This document shows positions 8,520 through 16,894 of a DNA stretch of 64,000 bases, piece by piece (position 1 is the stretch's first letter; each line of letters opens with the position of its first letter). The stretch is from Sinosporangium album (GTDB lineage: Bacteria > Actinomycetota > Actinomycetes > Streptosporangiales > Streptosporangiaceae), in NCBI RefSeq assembly GCF_900100605.1, contig NZ_FNCN01000001.1, positions 345,828 through 409,827 on the forward strand. Direction: 5' to 3'. The notes beneath the pieces were generated by a model. The model did no database searches and was not told where the DNA came from. It saw only the letters and a program-made list of their open reading frames with translations. A program made the translations under genes and the position numbers.

Positions 8520-8615
8520 ATGACGTGGCCCGAAGCCCTGGCCATCACCGCACTGCTCCTACTCGGCGCCCTGGTCGCCTCCGGCTGGGCCGTACTCCCC
8601 CCTCTCATCCCATGA
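8520..8615 (+). CDS. Single-helix membrane micropeptide
   Basis: 31 residues from ATG 8520: a short polar start, one hydrophobic helix (ALAITALLLLGALVASGWAVL) and PPLIP. A TTG at 8511 overlapping the upstream stop would add three residues. Its stop overlaps the acyltransferase start (ATGA at 8612-8615), so the reading frame sits exactly between two coupled genes. This supports its being real rather than spacer. It may be a small subunit of the synthase complex; no family is recognised. Confidence 0.55.
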   Translation: MTWPEALAITALLLLGALVASGWAVLPPLIP

Positions 8616-10588
8616 GGTTCAGACCCGACATCGAGGGGCTGCGGGCCGTCGCCGTACTCGCCGTTCTGGCGTTCCACGCGACCGTCCCCGGCCTGACCGG
8701 CGGCTTCGTCGGCGTCGACGTGTTCTTCGTCATCTCAGGGTTCCTGATCACCGGGCTGCTGCTGCGCGACGTGGCGGAGCGCGGACGGTTCTCCCTCGTC
8801 GACTTCTACGCGCGGCGCGCCAGGCGGCTGCTGCCCGCGGCGGGCATCGTGCTGATCGCGACGGCCTTCGCGGCCTGGCTGGTGCTGCCGCCGCTGCGGG
8901 CGCCGGAGGTGGCGGGAGATGTCATCGCCGCCGCGCTCTACCTCGCGAACTGGCGGTTCGTCGCGGCCCAGACCGACTACCTGGCCGCCGAATCGGCCCC
9001 GAGCCCGCTGCAGCACTACTGGTCGCTCGCGGTGGAGGAGCAGTTCTACCTGCTGTGGGCGCCGCTGCTGCTGGTCGTCGCGCTGGCCGCGCGCCGCTTC
9101 GCGGTGCCGGCGATCGCGGCGGCGACCGTCGCCATGACCGGCGGCTCGTTCGCCCTGTCGACCGTGTGGACCGAGATCAACGGGCCTCTGGCGTACCTCG
9201 CCTCCCCCACCCGCGCCTGGCAGTTCGGCGTCGGCGCGCTCGCGGCCGTGGCGCTGCACTACAGCGCGCGCTACACCAGACACGACACCGGGCGCCGCGA
9301 AAGCCGTACGGCGCCGGCCGTACGCCTCGCCGGCGCGGCCCTCGGCCTGGCCGGCGCGTCCGCGGTGGTCTGGTCGGTGGCGGCGTTCGACTCCTCCACG
9401 CGCTACCCCGGGCTCGCGGCGCTGGTGCCGACGCTCGGTACGGCGGCGCTGATCCTGTTCCGCTCCCCCGTCTCCACGCTCCTGTCGACCCGGGTGCCGA
9501 GAGCGATCGGACGGCTGTCGTTCTCCTGGTACCTCTGGCACTGGCCCGTCCTGGTGATCGCCGAGGCGGCGACCGGCCCCCTCGCGTGGCCGTGGCGCGT
9601 CGCCCTCATGGCGCTGTCGGCCCTGCCCGCCTACCTCACCTACGCACTGGTGGAGAACCCGGTCCGCTTCTCGCGTGTCGTGGCCGAACTACCGCGCCGG
9701 GGACTGGCCGTCGGCAGCGCGGCGATGACGCTCCCCGTGGCCGCGGCGCTGCTGCTCAGCGGCGGCGCGGTGCAGAGCGCCGCCTCCCCCGCGCAGGCCG
9801 CGGTCGCACGGCAGTCGGCGACGCTCGACCCGGGCGCGGCGCAGGCGGACTACCCTCTGTCGCGGGGCTGCGAGATCGAGCTCACGGCGGTCACGAGCCC
9901 GCCGTGCCTCTTCGGGAACCCGGCGAGCAAGGACAGGATCGTGCTGATCGGCGACTCGCACGCCGGGCAGTGGTTCGCGATGGCCGAGCACATCGCGGTG
10001 CGCCGGGGCTGGGCCCTTGAGGTGCTCACCAAGCCGGGCTGCCCGCTGGCCACGCTCACCGTGACCGACCCGCGCCTCGGGCGCGAATACCGCGAATGCA
10101 ACACCTGGCGGGATTACGCCTTCGACCGGCTCGCCAAGGGTCCCGTGCCGCGCCTGATCCTCATGGCCTCGCTCAACACCTACACCTCGGACCGCAACGC
10201 GCTCGCCACCGGCTGGGACAGCACACTGGCCCGGCTGCGGGCGCTCGGTCCGCCGCTGGCCTACCTGCGCGGCACGCCGGTCCCCGGCCTCGACATCCCC
10301 GAGTGCCTGTCCGCCAAGCCCCTCGCCCAGTGCGCGTTTCCCCGCCGCGTGGGCCTCCCGCCCGACCCGCTGGCCGAGGGGATCGACGACAAGCGGTGGC
10401 CGGGGATGTCCACCGTGGACGTCACCGACCTGCTGTGCCCCGGCACCGGGCCGGCGTGCCCGGCGGCGCTGAACGGCGTCGTGCTGTACCGCGACAACGC
10501 CCACATCACCAACACCCTGGCTGTACGGCTCGCGTCCCGGATCGAGCGCGACCTCGAAGAACTCGACCTGATCCCCGCGGTCCTATGA
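8612..10588 (+). CDS. Membrane O-acyltransferase with C-terminal SGNH domain
   Basis: 658 residues from ATG 8612 (ATGA overlap with the micropeptide). The N-terminal half is an acyltransferase 3 domain: FRPDIEGLRAVAVLAVLAFHA, GGFVGVDVFFVISGFLITG, FYARRARRLLPA and LAVEEQFYLLW, with about ten transmembrane helices to residue 395. The C-terminal half is an extracytoplasmic SGNH hydrolase-like domain with GDSHAGQW near residue 447 (Ser nucleophile) and DNAHIT near 627 (Asp/His). This is the architecture of OatA/PatB-like O-acetylases, which pass acetyl groups across the membrane to peptidoglycan or exopolysaccharide. Next to a polysaccharide synthase, modification of its product is the likely role. 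Confidence 0.88.
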   Translation: MRFRPDIEGLRAVAVLAVLAFHATVPGLTGGFVGVDVFFVISGFLITGLLLRDVAERGRFSLVDFYARRARRLLPAAGIVLIATAFAAWLVLPPLRAPEVAGDVIAAALYLANWRFVAAQTDYLAAESAPSPLQHYWSLAVEEQFYLLWAPLLLVVALAARRFAVPAIAAATVAMTGGSFALSTVWTEINGPLAYLASPTRAWQFGVGALAAVALHYSARYTRHDTGRRESRTAPAVRLAGAALGLAGASAVVWSVAAFDSSTRYPGLAALVPTLGTAALILFRSPVSTLLSTRVPRAIGRLSFSWYLWHWPVLVIAEAATGPLAWPWRVALMALSALPAYLTYALVENPVRFSRVVAELPRRGLAVGSAAMTLPVAAALLLSGGAVQSAASPAQAAVARQSATLDPGAAQADYPLSRGCEIELTAVTSPPCLFGNPASKDRIVLIGDSHAGQWFAMAEHIAVRRGWALEVLTKPGCPLATLTVTDPRLGREYRECNTWRDYAFDRLAKGPVPRLILMASLNTYTSDRNALATGWDSTLARLRALGPPLAYLRGTPVPGLDIPECLSAKPLAQCAFPRRVGLPPDPLAEGIDDKRWPGMSTVDVTDLLCPGTGPACPAALNGVVLYRDNAHITNTLAVRLASRIERDLEELDLIPAVL

Positions 10589-10690
10589 GACGCGGTCCTA
10601 TGAGACGCGGTCCTATGAGACGCGGTCCTATGAGACGCGGTCCTATGAGGGCGGTCCTATGAGGGCGGTCCTATGAGGGCGGTCCTATGA
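10581..10690. repeat. Tandem array at gene junction: 4 x 15 bp then 3 x 14 bp
   Basis: Four TCCTATGAGACGCGG units (10581-10640) are followed by three TCCTATGAGGGCGG units (10641-10682) and a partial unit that supplies the next gene's start. Each unit contains ATGA. The first holds the acyltransferase stop, and the last holds the start of the GH16 gene at 10687. Slippage here would change the distance between the two genes and the number of available start codons. Confidence 0.95.
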
Positions 10691-11589
10691 GGAACGCACC
10701 CGCCGTCAGGGCGCTCGCCGCCCTCACGGCCCTGATCCTCCTGCTGGCCGGGTGCTCGGAGCCCGGCCCCGGCCGGCAGGAGCCCGGGGGGTTCCGCGAG
10801 GTGTTCCGGGACGACTTCGGCGGCGGGGCCGACACCCCGGTGTCGGCCGACCGGTGGCTGCACGACATCGGCACCTGCTACCCCGGCTGCCCCGCCCCGC
10901 AGTGGGGCACCGGCGAGATCGAGACGATGACGGACTCGGTGGAGAACGTGTCGCTCGACGGCAAAGGCCACCTCGCCATCACGCCGCTGCTGCGGAACGG
11001 CACGTGGACCTCGGGCCGCATCGAGACCCGCAGAGCCGACTTCCGGTATCCGCCGGGAGGCACGATGCGGGTCGAGGCGCGCATCGCCCTGCCGTACGTC
11101 ACCCCCGGCGACGGCGCAGGTTACTGGCCGGCGTTCTGGATGCTCGGCGAACGGCTCCGCGACGGCTACACCGGATGGCCCGGCGTCGGCGAGATCGACG
11201 TGATGGAGGCGGTGAACGGGCTGCCGCAGATCTTCGGCGCCATGCATTGCGGCGTGTCCCCCGGCGGCCCGTGCGCCGAGCCCAAGGGGCTGAACTCGCC
11301 CCCTCAGCCGTGCGCCACGTGCCATGGGACATTCCATACCTACGCCGTCGAGGTCTCCGCCGACCAGGTGCGCTGGTACCTCGACGGCACGCACTTCTTC
11401 ACCGTCACCTCCGCCCAGGTCGACCCGGAGACCTGGCGGAACGCCGTCGACCACGGGTTCTTCCTCATCCTCAACGTGGCGATCGGAGGCGGCTACCCCG
11501 CCGCGTACGGCGGAGGCCCGAACCCGGCCACCGTCCCCGGCCGGCCCATGCTGGTCGACTACGTCGCCGTGTCGGAGCAGCGGCCGTGA
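10687..11589 (+). CDS. Secreted lipoprotein glycoside hydrolase, family 16
   Basis: 300 residues. ATG 10687 is the start that leads directly into the signal peptide; earlier ATGs in the repeat would add Met-Arg-rich residues or are out of frame. The lipobox LLAGC (Cys about residue 20) predicts anchoring to the outer face of the membrane. The GH16 catalytic motif is GEIDVMEA near residue 168 (nucleophile and acid/base Glu flanking the Asp). FRDDFGG, GYWPAFWMLGE, GTFHTYAVEV and FFLILNVAIGG are also typical of laminarinase/lichenase members. It follows the synthase and O-acyltransferase, so it probably trims or releases the polysaccharide. Two extra Cys pairs (CYPGCP, CATC) suggest disulfides. 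Confidence 0.88.
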   Translation: MRNAPAVRALAALTALILLLAGCSEPGPGRQEPGGFREVFRDDFGGGADTPVSADRWLHDIGTCYPGCPAPQWGTGEIETMTDSVENVSLDGKGHLAITPLLRNGTWTSGRIETRRADFRYPPGGTMRVEARIALPYVTPGDGAGYWPAFWMLGERLRDGYTGWPGVGEIDVMEAVNGLPQIFGAMHCGVSPGGPCAEPKGLNSPPQPCATCHGTFHTYAVEVSADQVRWYLDGTHFFTVTSAQVDPETWRNAVDHGFFLILNVAIGGGYPAAYGGGPNPATVPGRPMLVDYVAVSEQRP

Positions 11590-11592
11590 CAC

Positions 11593-11617
11593 GCCCGGGC
11601 GGCCATGCCGCCTGGGC
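11593..11617 (+). terminator. Terminator of the polysaccharide operon
   Basis: 11-bp arms GCCCGGGCGGC / GCCGCCTGGGC (one mismatch) around a 3-nt loop, 3 bp after the GH16 stop. Confidence 0.7.
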
Positions 11618-11707
11618 CTCACGGAGGAGGGGAAAATCCTCCTTTCGACTGGTGCGCATAAGGTATGGCCCAGAGGCAGAATCAAGGGCGTGTATCCCGA
11701 GAGAAAC

Positions 11708-12040
11708 GTGCCTCGTGAGGGACTCGAACCCGAACACGTGCAGGCGGCGTTCGCCGCGAACAGGGCCCTCGGCCCCTCCTACGAGCAGGAGATCGCCGAG
11801 GGCCTCGTCGACCGCGTCAACGCGGTCATCGACGCCAAACTCGCCGCGCAGCAGTCACGCCGGCCCCAACCCGACTGGGCGCAGATGACGCTGGGCATCG
11901 TCTCCCTCGTCCTAACCGCCCCGCTGGTGGCCGTCGCCGGGTCCCAGGCCGGCCACATCGGTGTCCTCGCGGCGTTCGGGATCGTCGGCTTCGTGAACAT
12001 CGCCTACGCCCTGTCCCGGGCGCTCCACAGACGCGGCTGA
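11708..12040 (+). CDS. Small two-helix membrane protein
   Basis: 110 residues from GTG 11708 (GAGAG just upstream); GTG 11690 with AAGGG very close is an alternative. The N-terminal half is a charged amphipathic helix region (EQEIAEGLVDRVNAVIDAKLAAQ). The second half has two hydrophobic helices (MTLGIVSLVLTAPLVAVAG and IGVLAAFGIVGFVNIAYALS). I cannot place it in a family with certainty; it resembles small actinobacterial membrane proteins with a SHOCT/DUF1707-like soluble head. It ends convergently with oxyR. Confidence 0.6.
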   Translation: MPREGLEPEHVQAAFAANRALGPSYEQEIAEGLVDRVNAVIDAKLAAQQSRRPQPDWAQMTLGIVSLVLTAPLVAVAGSQAGHIGVLAAFGIVGFVNIAYALSRALHRRG

Positions 12041-12051
12041 CGCTCCTTTTA

Positions 12052-12093
12052 GTGTGTACGGCACGGGCCCGCGCGGGCCCGTGCCGTACACAC
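12052..12093. terminator. 42-bp perfect palindrome, bidirectional terminator
   Basis: A perfect inverted repeat with 21-bp arms, containing GTACGGCACGGGCCCG, sits between the convergent stops at 12040 and 12097. A CCTTTT run precedes it. It can terminate transcripts from both sides. Confidence 0.85.
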
Positions 12094-12096
12094 CGG

Positions 12097-13035
12097 TCAC
12101 GACAGGACGGTGACGGGCAGCCGCCGCGAGCGGACCGCGCCCCGCACGGCGGCGGCGAGCTGCGCGTATTCCGCCGCCCGCGCCGACGTCGCACGGTAGG
12201 CCAGGCCGATGGTCCGCCTCGGCGCGGGAGCGGTGAAACGGCGCAGGCCGAGCCGTACCCGCCTGCCCGTCTCCACGGGCACCGCCGACTCGGGCACGAG
12301 CGTCACGCCGAGGCCCCCGGCCACGAGCTGCACCAGGGTCGGCAGGCTTGTGGCGTACGTCGCCGCCGTGACCTTCGCCCCCACCTCCCGGCACACGTCG
12401 ACGGCCTGCTCGCGCAGGCAGTGGCCCTGGTTGAGCAGCACGATGTCGAGATCCTTCAACACCTCGCGCGACAGCGTGCCCGTGCCCTCCGCCAGCGGGT
12501 GGTCACCCGGCAGCGCGAGCAGGAACTCCTCGGCGTACAGCGGATCCTCCACCAGCCCCGCCGTCTCGACCGGCAGTGCCAGCATCACCATGTCGAGCCG
12601 CCCCTCCCGCACCTCCTCCAGGATCGACTCCGTCTTGGCCTCGCGAATGATCATCTTCAACCGGGGGAAGCGCCGGGCGAACATCGGCAGGAGCGCGGGC
12701 AGCAGATAGGGGGCGACGGTCGGGATAACCCCGAGTTGCGCGGTGCCGGTGAACGGCTGGCGCGAGTGCGCGACCTCGTACATCAGGTCGTCCAGCGTCG
12801 ACAGCACCCGCGCGGCGTGCGCCGCCACCCGCTCGCCCTCCGGTGTCAGCAGCACCTTCCGCGTCGTGCGTTCGAGCAGCCGCGTGCCGAGGGTCTCCTC
12901 AAGAGCGGACACCGCGCTCGACAACGCCGGTTGACTCATACGCAGCGTCACGGCGGCCTCCCGGAAGTGAAGATGCTCGGCCACCGCGAGAAACGCTCGA
13001 AGCTGGGACAGCGTGGGGGTCGGATCACCGAGCAT
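12097..13035 (-). CDS. oxyR: LysR-type peroxide sensor OxyR
   Basis: 312 residues from ATG 13035. An N-terminal winged HTH (LSQLRAFLAVAEHLHFREAA ... MSQPALSSAVSALEETLG, residues 9-60) precedes a LysR substrate-binding domain. Two cysteines in GHCLREQAVDVC (about 204 and 212) match the redox pair of OxyR, which forms a disulfide when oxidised by peroxide and then activates transcription. It is divergent from ahpC-ahpD with 182 bp between starts, the classic OxyR-regulon arrangement in actinomycetes. It probably also represses its own promoter. Confidence 0.93.
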   Translation of the reverse strand: MLGDPTPTLSQLRAFLAVAEHLHFREAAVTLRMSQPALSSAVSALEETLGTRLLERTTRKVLLTPEGERVAAHAARVLSTLDDLMYEVAHSRQPFTGTAQLGVIPTVAPYLLPALLPMFARRFPRLKMIIREAKTESILEEVREGRLDMVMLALPVETAGLVEDPLYAEEFLLALPGDHPLAEGTGTLSREVLKDLDIVLLNQGHCLREQAVDVCREVGAKVTAATYATSLPTLVQLVAGGLGVTLVPESAVPVETGRRVRLGLRRFTAPAPRRTIGLAYRATSARAAEYAQLAAAVRGAVRSRRLPVTVLS

Positions 13036-13217
13036 GATCGACCCTTTCCCTCGACTCCGACCACTTTAAGGCCCCTTGACTCACCATAGATCTGCGGTGT
13101 TTACGGAGAGTCACTGATAAGGATCACCTCTCAGATTCGTTCGACTACTCGATTTCTCGAATCGATACCAGCTCAGGCAGTCTAGGGGCCCGACAACGAC
13201 GTCCAGTGAGGAGATCC
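13036..13217. promoter_or_regulatory. Divergent oxyR / ahpC promoter region with inverted repeat
   Basis: The 182-bp intergenic region is AT-richer than its surroundings. It contains TCGATT-TCTCG-AATCGA (13149-13165), a perfect 6-bp-arm inverted repeat about 55 bp upstream of ahpC, and CACTGATAAGGATCACC further up. OxyR sites are long (about 40 bp) and loosely conserved, so I cannot define the operator exactly. Confidence 0.5.
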
Positions 13218-13769
13218 ATGCTCACCGTTGGTGACCGTTTCCCTGCTTACGAGCTCACCGCCTGTGTCTCGCTCGACCCCGACAAGGCGTTCGCGACCAT
13301 CGACCACAAGACCCACGAGGGCAAGTGGCGTGTGGTGTTCGCATGGCCCAAGGACTTCACTTTCGTCTGTCCCACCGAGATCGCCGAGTTCGGCCGGCTC
13401 AACGACGAGTTCGCCGACCGCGACGCGCAGGTGCTTGGCTTCTCCATCGACTCCGAGTTCGTGCACCACGCCTGGCGCAATGACCACCCCGACCTGCGCG
13501 ACCTGCCCTTCCCGATGCTCTCGGACATCAAGCGGGAGCTGTCGGAGGCCCTCGGCATCCTCGGCGAGGACGGCGTCGCCCAGCGCGCCACCTTCATCGT
13601 CGACCCCAACAACGACATCCAGTTCTCGATGGTCACCGCCGGGTCCGTCGGCCGCAACGTCAAGGAGGTCCTGCGTGTCCTCGACGCCCTCCAGTCCGAC
13701 GAGCTGTGCCCCTGCAACTGGAACAAGGGCGAATCCGGCCTGGACGCCAAGGCGCTGATGGCCCAGTGA
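13218..13769 (+). CDS. ahpC: Alkyl hydroperoxide reductase AhpC (2-Cys peroxiredoxin)
   Basis: 183 residues from ATG 13218 behind GAGGAG. The peroxidatic cysteine is in FTFVCPTEI (about residue 51). The resolving cysteine region is DELCPCNW near 164-166, carrying two cysteines, as in mycobacterial/streptomycete AhpC enzymes that are recycled by AhpD. It reduces hydrogen peroxide, organic peroxides and peroxynitrite in the cytosol. Its stop overlaps the ahpD start (GTGA), so the two are translationally coupled. Control by the divergent OxyR is expected. Confidence 0.95.
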   Translation: MLTVGDRFPAYELTACVSLDPDKAFATIDHKTHEGKWRVVFAWPKDFTFVCPTEIAEFGRLNDEFADRDAQVLGFSIDSEFVHHAWRNDHPDLRDLPFPMLSDIKRELSEALGILGEDGVAQRATFIVDPNNDIQFSMVTAGSVGRNVKEVLRVLDALQSDELCPCNWNKGESGLDAKALMAQ

Positions 13770-14302
13770 GCGTCGACGCCCTCAAGGCGGCCCTCCCGGC
13801 CTACGCCAAGGACATCAAGCTCAATCTGGGCTCGGTCACGACGACGTCGCCGCTCACCGACCAGCAGCTCTGGGGCACGGTGACGGCCTGCGCGCTCGCC
13901 ACCAAGTCCCCGCGGGTCATCGCCGAGCTGTCCGCCGAGGCGCAGGGCCACCTCTCACCCGACGCGTTCACCGCCGCCAAGGCCGCCGCGGCCATCATGG
14001 CGATGAACAACGTCTACTACCGGGCGACCCACCTCATCGGGGACGAGACCTACGCCACCCTGCCGGCGAGGCTCCGCATGACGGTCATCGGCGCCCCCGG
14101 CGTCGACAAGGTCGACTTCGAGCTGTGGTGCCTGGCCGTGTCCGCCATCAACGGGTGCGGACGCTGCCTGGAGTCCCACGAGCGCGTCCTGCGCGCGTCC
14201 GGCATGCCGCGCGAGCAGATCCAGGAGGCGCTCCGGATCGCCTCCGTGGTCAACGCCGTGGCCGCCATCCTTGAGGCTGAGGCCGCCCTGGCGTCCGTCT
14301 GA
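13766..14302 (+). CDS. ahpD: Alkyl hydroperoxidase AhpD
   Basis: 178 residues from GTG 13766, overlapping the ahpC stop. It has the AhpD fold with the catalytic [11 protein letters not shown] motif (Cys about 131 and 134, His about 138, plus the upstream Glu). AhpD accepts electrons from dihydrolipoamide via lipoylated SucB/Lpd and reduces oxidised AhpC; it also has weak peroxidase activity of its own. Length and context match the actinobacterial ahpCD pair exactly. A bidirectional terminator follows at 14382-14412. Confidence 0.94.
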   Translation: MSVDALKAALPAYAKDIKLNLGSVTTTSPLTDQQLWGTVTACALATKSPRVIAELSAEAQGHLSPDAFTAAKAAAAIMAMNNVYYRATHLIGDETYATLPARLRMTVIGAPGVDKVDFELWCLAVSAINGCGRCLESHERVLRASGMPREQIQEALRIASVVNAVAAILEAEAALASV

Positions 14303-14328
14303 CGCGACGCACACCGACGCCGGCCGCG

Positions 14329-14376
14329 AGACGGGAGACCGGAGACGGGAGACCGGAGACCGGAGACCGGAGACCG
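14329..14376. repeat. GGAGACC-type 7-8-bp tandem repeats
   Basis: About six head-to-tail copies of GGAGACCG/GGAGACGG between ahpD and the terminator hairpin. Confidence 0.85.
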
Positions 14377-14381
14377 ACCAC

Positions 14382-14412
14382 GAGGGGGCGCCGCATGACG
14401 CGGCGCCCCCTC
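14382..14412. terminator. Bidirectional terminator between ahpD and the efflux pump gene
   Basis: Perfect 13-bp arms GAGGGGGCGCCGC / GCGGCGCCCCCTC around ATGAC, between convergent stops. Confidence 0.85.
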
Positions 14413-14455
14413 AGGTGGTTCAGGCCCCGGATTCAGCGCCAGGCACCGCCAGACC

Positions 14456-15997
14456 TCACTTGGCCTTCGCGGAGCGGAGCGGCAGTTCCTTCAACGCCAT
14501 GACGGCGAAGGCCCCCAGCACGACCACCGGCACCCCCACCAGGAACGCCGTGTGCACCGCACGCGTGAAGGACTCCAGAACCACCTCGATGACAGGCGGA
14601 GGAAGCAGCCGGATGGCCTCGGGGGACCCCAGGGAGATCCCCTCCCCCTCCCCCAGCGGCAGATGCGCCGCCTTCGACAGCGAGGCCAGTTCGACGGCCA
14701 GCCGGCTCGACAAGATGGCGCCGAAGGCCGCCACCCCGATCGACCCGCCGAGCGCCCGGAAGAACGCGACGCCCGTGGTCGACACCGCCATGTCCTCCCG
14801 CCGCGCCGCGTTCTGCGCGGCGAGGACGAGCGTCTGCATCGACGCCCCGAGCCCCACGCCCAGCACCGCCATGCAGCCGCCGACCACCACGAGCGGCGTA
14901 TGCACCTGCATCGTCGACAGCAGGAACAGCCCGATCGCCACCGTCAGCATGCCGAACAGCGGAAAGACCTTCCACCTGCCGGTGCGCGTCACCAGCCGGC
15001 CCGTCGTCAGCGACGCCCCGAACATGCCGCCCACCAGCGGCAGCGTCATCAAGCCCGACTGGGTCGGGCTCATCCCGTGGACGATCTGCAGGAACTGCGG
15101 CAGGAACATCAGCGAGCCGAACAGCGCCATCCCCACCAGGAGCGACGCCGCGCTCGCGAGCACGAACGTGCGGTTCCTGAACAGCCGGGGCGGCAGGATC
15201 GGCTCCGACGCCCGCCGCTCCACCAGCACCGCGCCCACCAGCATGGCCACCGTCAGCGCGGCCAGGCCGTACGTCCACCAGGAGTGCCACGGAAAGGCCG
15301 ACCCGCCGAGCGACAGCAGCATCATCACCGACGTGGCGGCGCCCGTGATGAACGCCGCGCCCCACCAGTCGATCTTGGCCTGGCGCCGGGCCGGGGGGAG
15401 GCGCAGCACGTACTGGATGACGCCGAACGCCACCAGAGCCAGCGGCACGCTCACCCAGAAGCACCAGTGCCACGACAGGTGGTCCACAACGAACCCGCCG
15501 ATCAGCGGCCCCGCCACCGTCGACACCCCGAACACCGCGCCGATGTAACCGCTGTAGCGCCCCCGCTCACGCGGCTCCACCACATCCCCGAGCACCACCT
15601 GCGGCAGCACCTGCAGCCCGCCCACCCCGATGCCCTGTACGGCACGGGCCACCACAAGCTGCCCCATGTCCTGCGCGAACCCGGCAGCCAGCGACGCCGT
15701 CGTGAACAGCAGAATGGCCACCTGGAACATGCGCTTGCGCCCGTAAAGATCGGACAGCTTCCCCCACACCGGCATGGACGCCGTCATCGTCAGCAGCGCC
15801 GCGCTCGCCACCCAGGCGAGATGCTCCTGCCCGCCGAGCGTCCCCACGATCGTCGGCAGCGCCGTGGCCACCACGGACGTGGACACCATCGACGTCAGCA
15901 TGCCGAGCATCAGCGCCGCGAGGATCCTGCGCACCTGTTTAGGGGTGAACTGCGGCCTGGTCTCTGTCTCCACCTTGACCTGCGGCCCCGCGAGCAC
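14456..15997 (-). CDS. DHA2-family (EmrB/QacA-type) multidrug efflux MFS transporter
   Basis: 513 residues with 14 predicted transmembrane helices. GTG 15997 is preferred because GGAGGG lies 4-5 nt upstream; a TTG 12 bp earlier is possible. Typical DHA2 motifs are present: MLTSMVSTSVVATALPTIVGTL in helix 1, PVWGKLSDLYGRKRMF (motif A) and GIGVGGLQVLPQVVLGDVVEPRERGRY (motif C region). These are proton-coupled exporters of drugs and hydrophobic cations; the substrate is unknown. It is divergent from a TetR regulator whose likely operator lies inside this gene's promoter, so it should be induced by a ligand of that regulator. Confidence 0.88.
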   Translation of the reverse strand: MLAGPQVKVETETRPQFTPKQVRRILAALMLGMLTSMVSTSVVATALPTIVGTLGGQEHLAWVASAALLTMTASMPVWGKLSDLYGRKRMFQVAILLFTTASLAAGFAQDMGQLVVARAVQGIGVGGLQVLPQVVLGDVVEPRERGRYSGYIGAVFGVSTVAGPLIGGFVVDHLSWHWCFWVSVPLALVAFGVIQYVLRLPPARRQAKIDWWGAAFITGAATSVMMLLSLGGSAFPWHSWWTYGLAALTVAMLVGAVLVERRASEPILPPRLFRNRTFVLASAASLLVGMALFGSLMFLPQFLQIVHGMSPTQSGLMTLPLVGGMFGASLTTGRLVTRTGRWKVFPLFGMLTVAIGLFLLSTMQVHTPLVVVGGCMAVLGVGLGASMQTLVLAAQNAARREDMAVSTTGVAFFRALGGSIGVAAFGAILSSRLAVELASLSKAAHLPLGEGEGISLGSPEAIRLLPPPVIEVVLESFTRAVHTAFLVGVPVVVLGAFAVMALKELPLRSAKAK

Positions 15998-16030
15998 TGA
16001 CCCTCCCAAGTTACCTGTACGCTACACATG

Positions 16031-16059
16031 AAATTAGTAGACGCTTGTTTACAAGTCAA
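16031..16059 (-). promoter_or_regulatory. Efflux pump promoter with embedded TetR operator
   Basis: On the minus strand, TTGACT (16059-16054), a 17-bp spacer and TAATTT (16036-16031) form a near-consensus promoter. The palindrome CTTGT-TT-ACAAG (16044-16055) overlaps the -35 element and fills the upstream spacer. A repressor bound here would block the pump promoter. Confidence 0.65.
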
Positions 16060-16077
16060 CTCTGGGAGAATGCAGGG

Positions 16078-16671
16078 GTGGAAGAGGCACAAGAGCGGCC
16101 CCGGGACGAACCCCGCCCCCGCGACAGAGACGCCACCCGGCGACGCATCCTCGACGCCGCCTCGCGGCTCTTCTCCGAACTCGGCTACGACCAGGTGACC
16201 ATGCGCCACCTCGCCGCCGAAGCCCACGCCAACGTCGCCCTCATCAACCGCTACTTCGGCTCAAAGCGTGCCCTCTTCACCGAGGTCATCGCCCGCCAGG
16301 CCAGACTCCCCGAAGTCATCGCCGGCCCGCCCGACGGCCTCCCCCGGCGCCTCGCCGAATTCATCGCCGACCGCCTCACCTCCGAGCAGCCCGACTCCCC
16401 CGTCATGGCCGCCCTCACCCGCACCGGCACCAGCCCCGAAGTCCACGAGATCCTCAGCGACCGCCTCGCCAACGTCATCCTCGCCCCCCTCACCGCCTCC
16501 CTCCCCGGCTCCGAAGCCCACCTCCGCGCCACCCTCGCCACCACCCTCATCATGGGCAGCGGCACCGTCAGCCGCCTCCTAGGCCCCCACCACCTGTCCG
16601 ACACCCCCCGCCCCGCCATCGTGGCCCACCTCACCCAGATCTTCGAAACCTGCCTCCACGGCAAGCCCTGA
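16078..16671 (+). CDS. TetR-family repressor of the adjacent efflux pump
   Basis: 197 residues from GTG 16078 (GGGAG about 9 nt upstream). The N-terminal HTH is canonical: ATRRRILDAASRLFSELGYDQVTMRHLAAEAHANVALINRYFGSKRALF, about residues 18-65. The C-terminal ligand domain is helical and Pro-rich. Divergent arrangement with the DHA2 pump and the palindrome in the shared promoter make local, ligand-relieved repression the likely role. The codon bias is extreme (almost every third position is C), as in much of this window. Confidence 0.88.
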   Translation: MEEAQERPRDEPRPRDRDATRRRILDAASRLFSELGYDQVTMRHLAAEAHANVALINRYFGSKRALFTEVIARQARLPEVIAGPPDGLPRRLAEFIADRLTSEQPDSPVMAALTRTGTSPEVHEILSDRLANVILAPLTASLPGSEAHLRATLATTLIMGSGTVSRLLGPHHLSDTPRPAIVAHLTQIFETCLHGKP

Positions 16672-16894
16672 CCCCACCCCGCACCTTCCAGGGCTCTACG
16701 ACCGAGCACCTGATGGCGGCCACGACGATCCGGCCGGGGGTGACGACGCCGGGCCCCACCGCGACCCGGAACTTGATCACGCGACGAACCGGCCGTACCG
16801 GTCGCGCAGATCGGCGTGCCGTTCACGGTGCACGAGCCGCCGCCCTTCCGGCACATCCGCGCCCTAGGGGCCCGCCTGCGCGACGCGGCCGGCT
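16672..16894. other. Short decayed region after tetR
   Basis: No intact gene. A minus-strand frame reads FRVAVGPGVVTPGRIVVAAI, which has coding character but no start or length. It may be the debris of a gene that lay before the aldo/keto reductase relic. Confidence 0.35.

Noticed and set aside
14329..14376. Short repeats considered as a CRISPR array
   Set aside because: Units of 7-8 bp with no spacers; simple slippage repeat.
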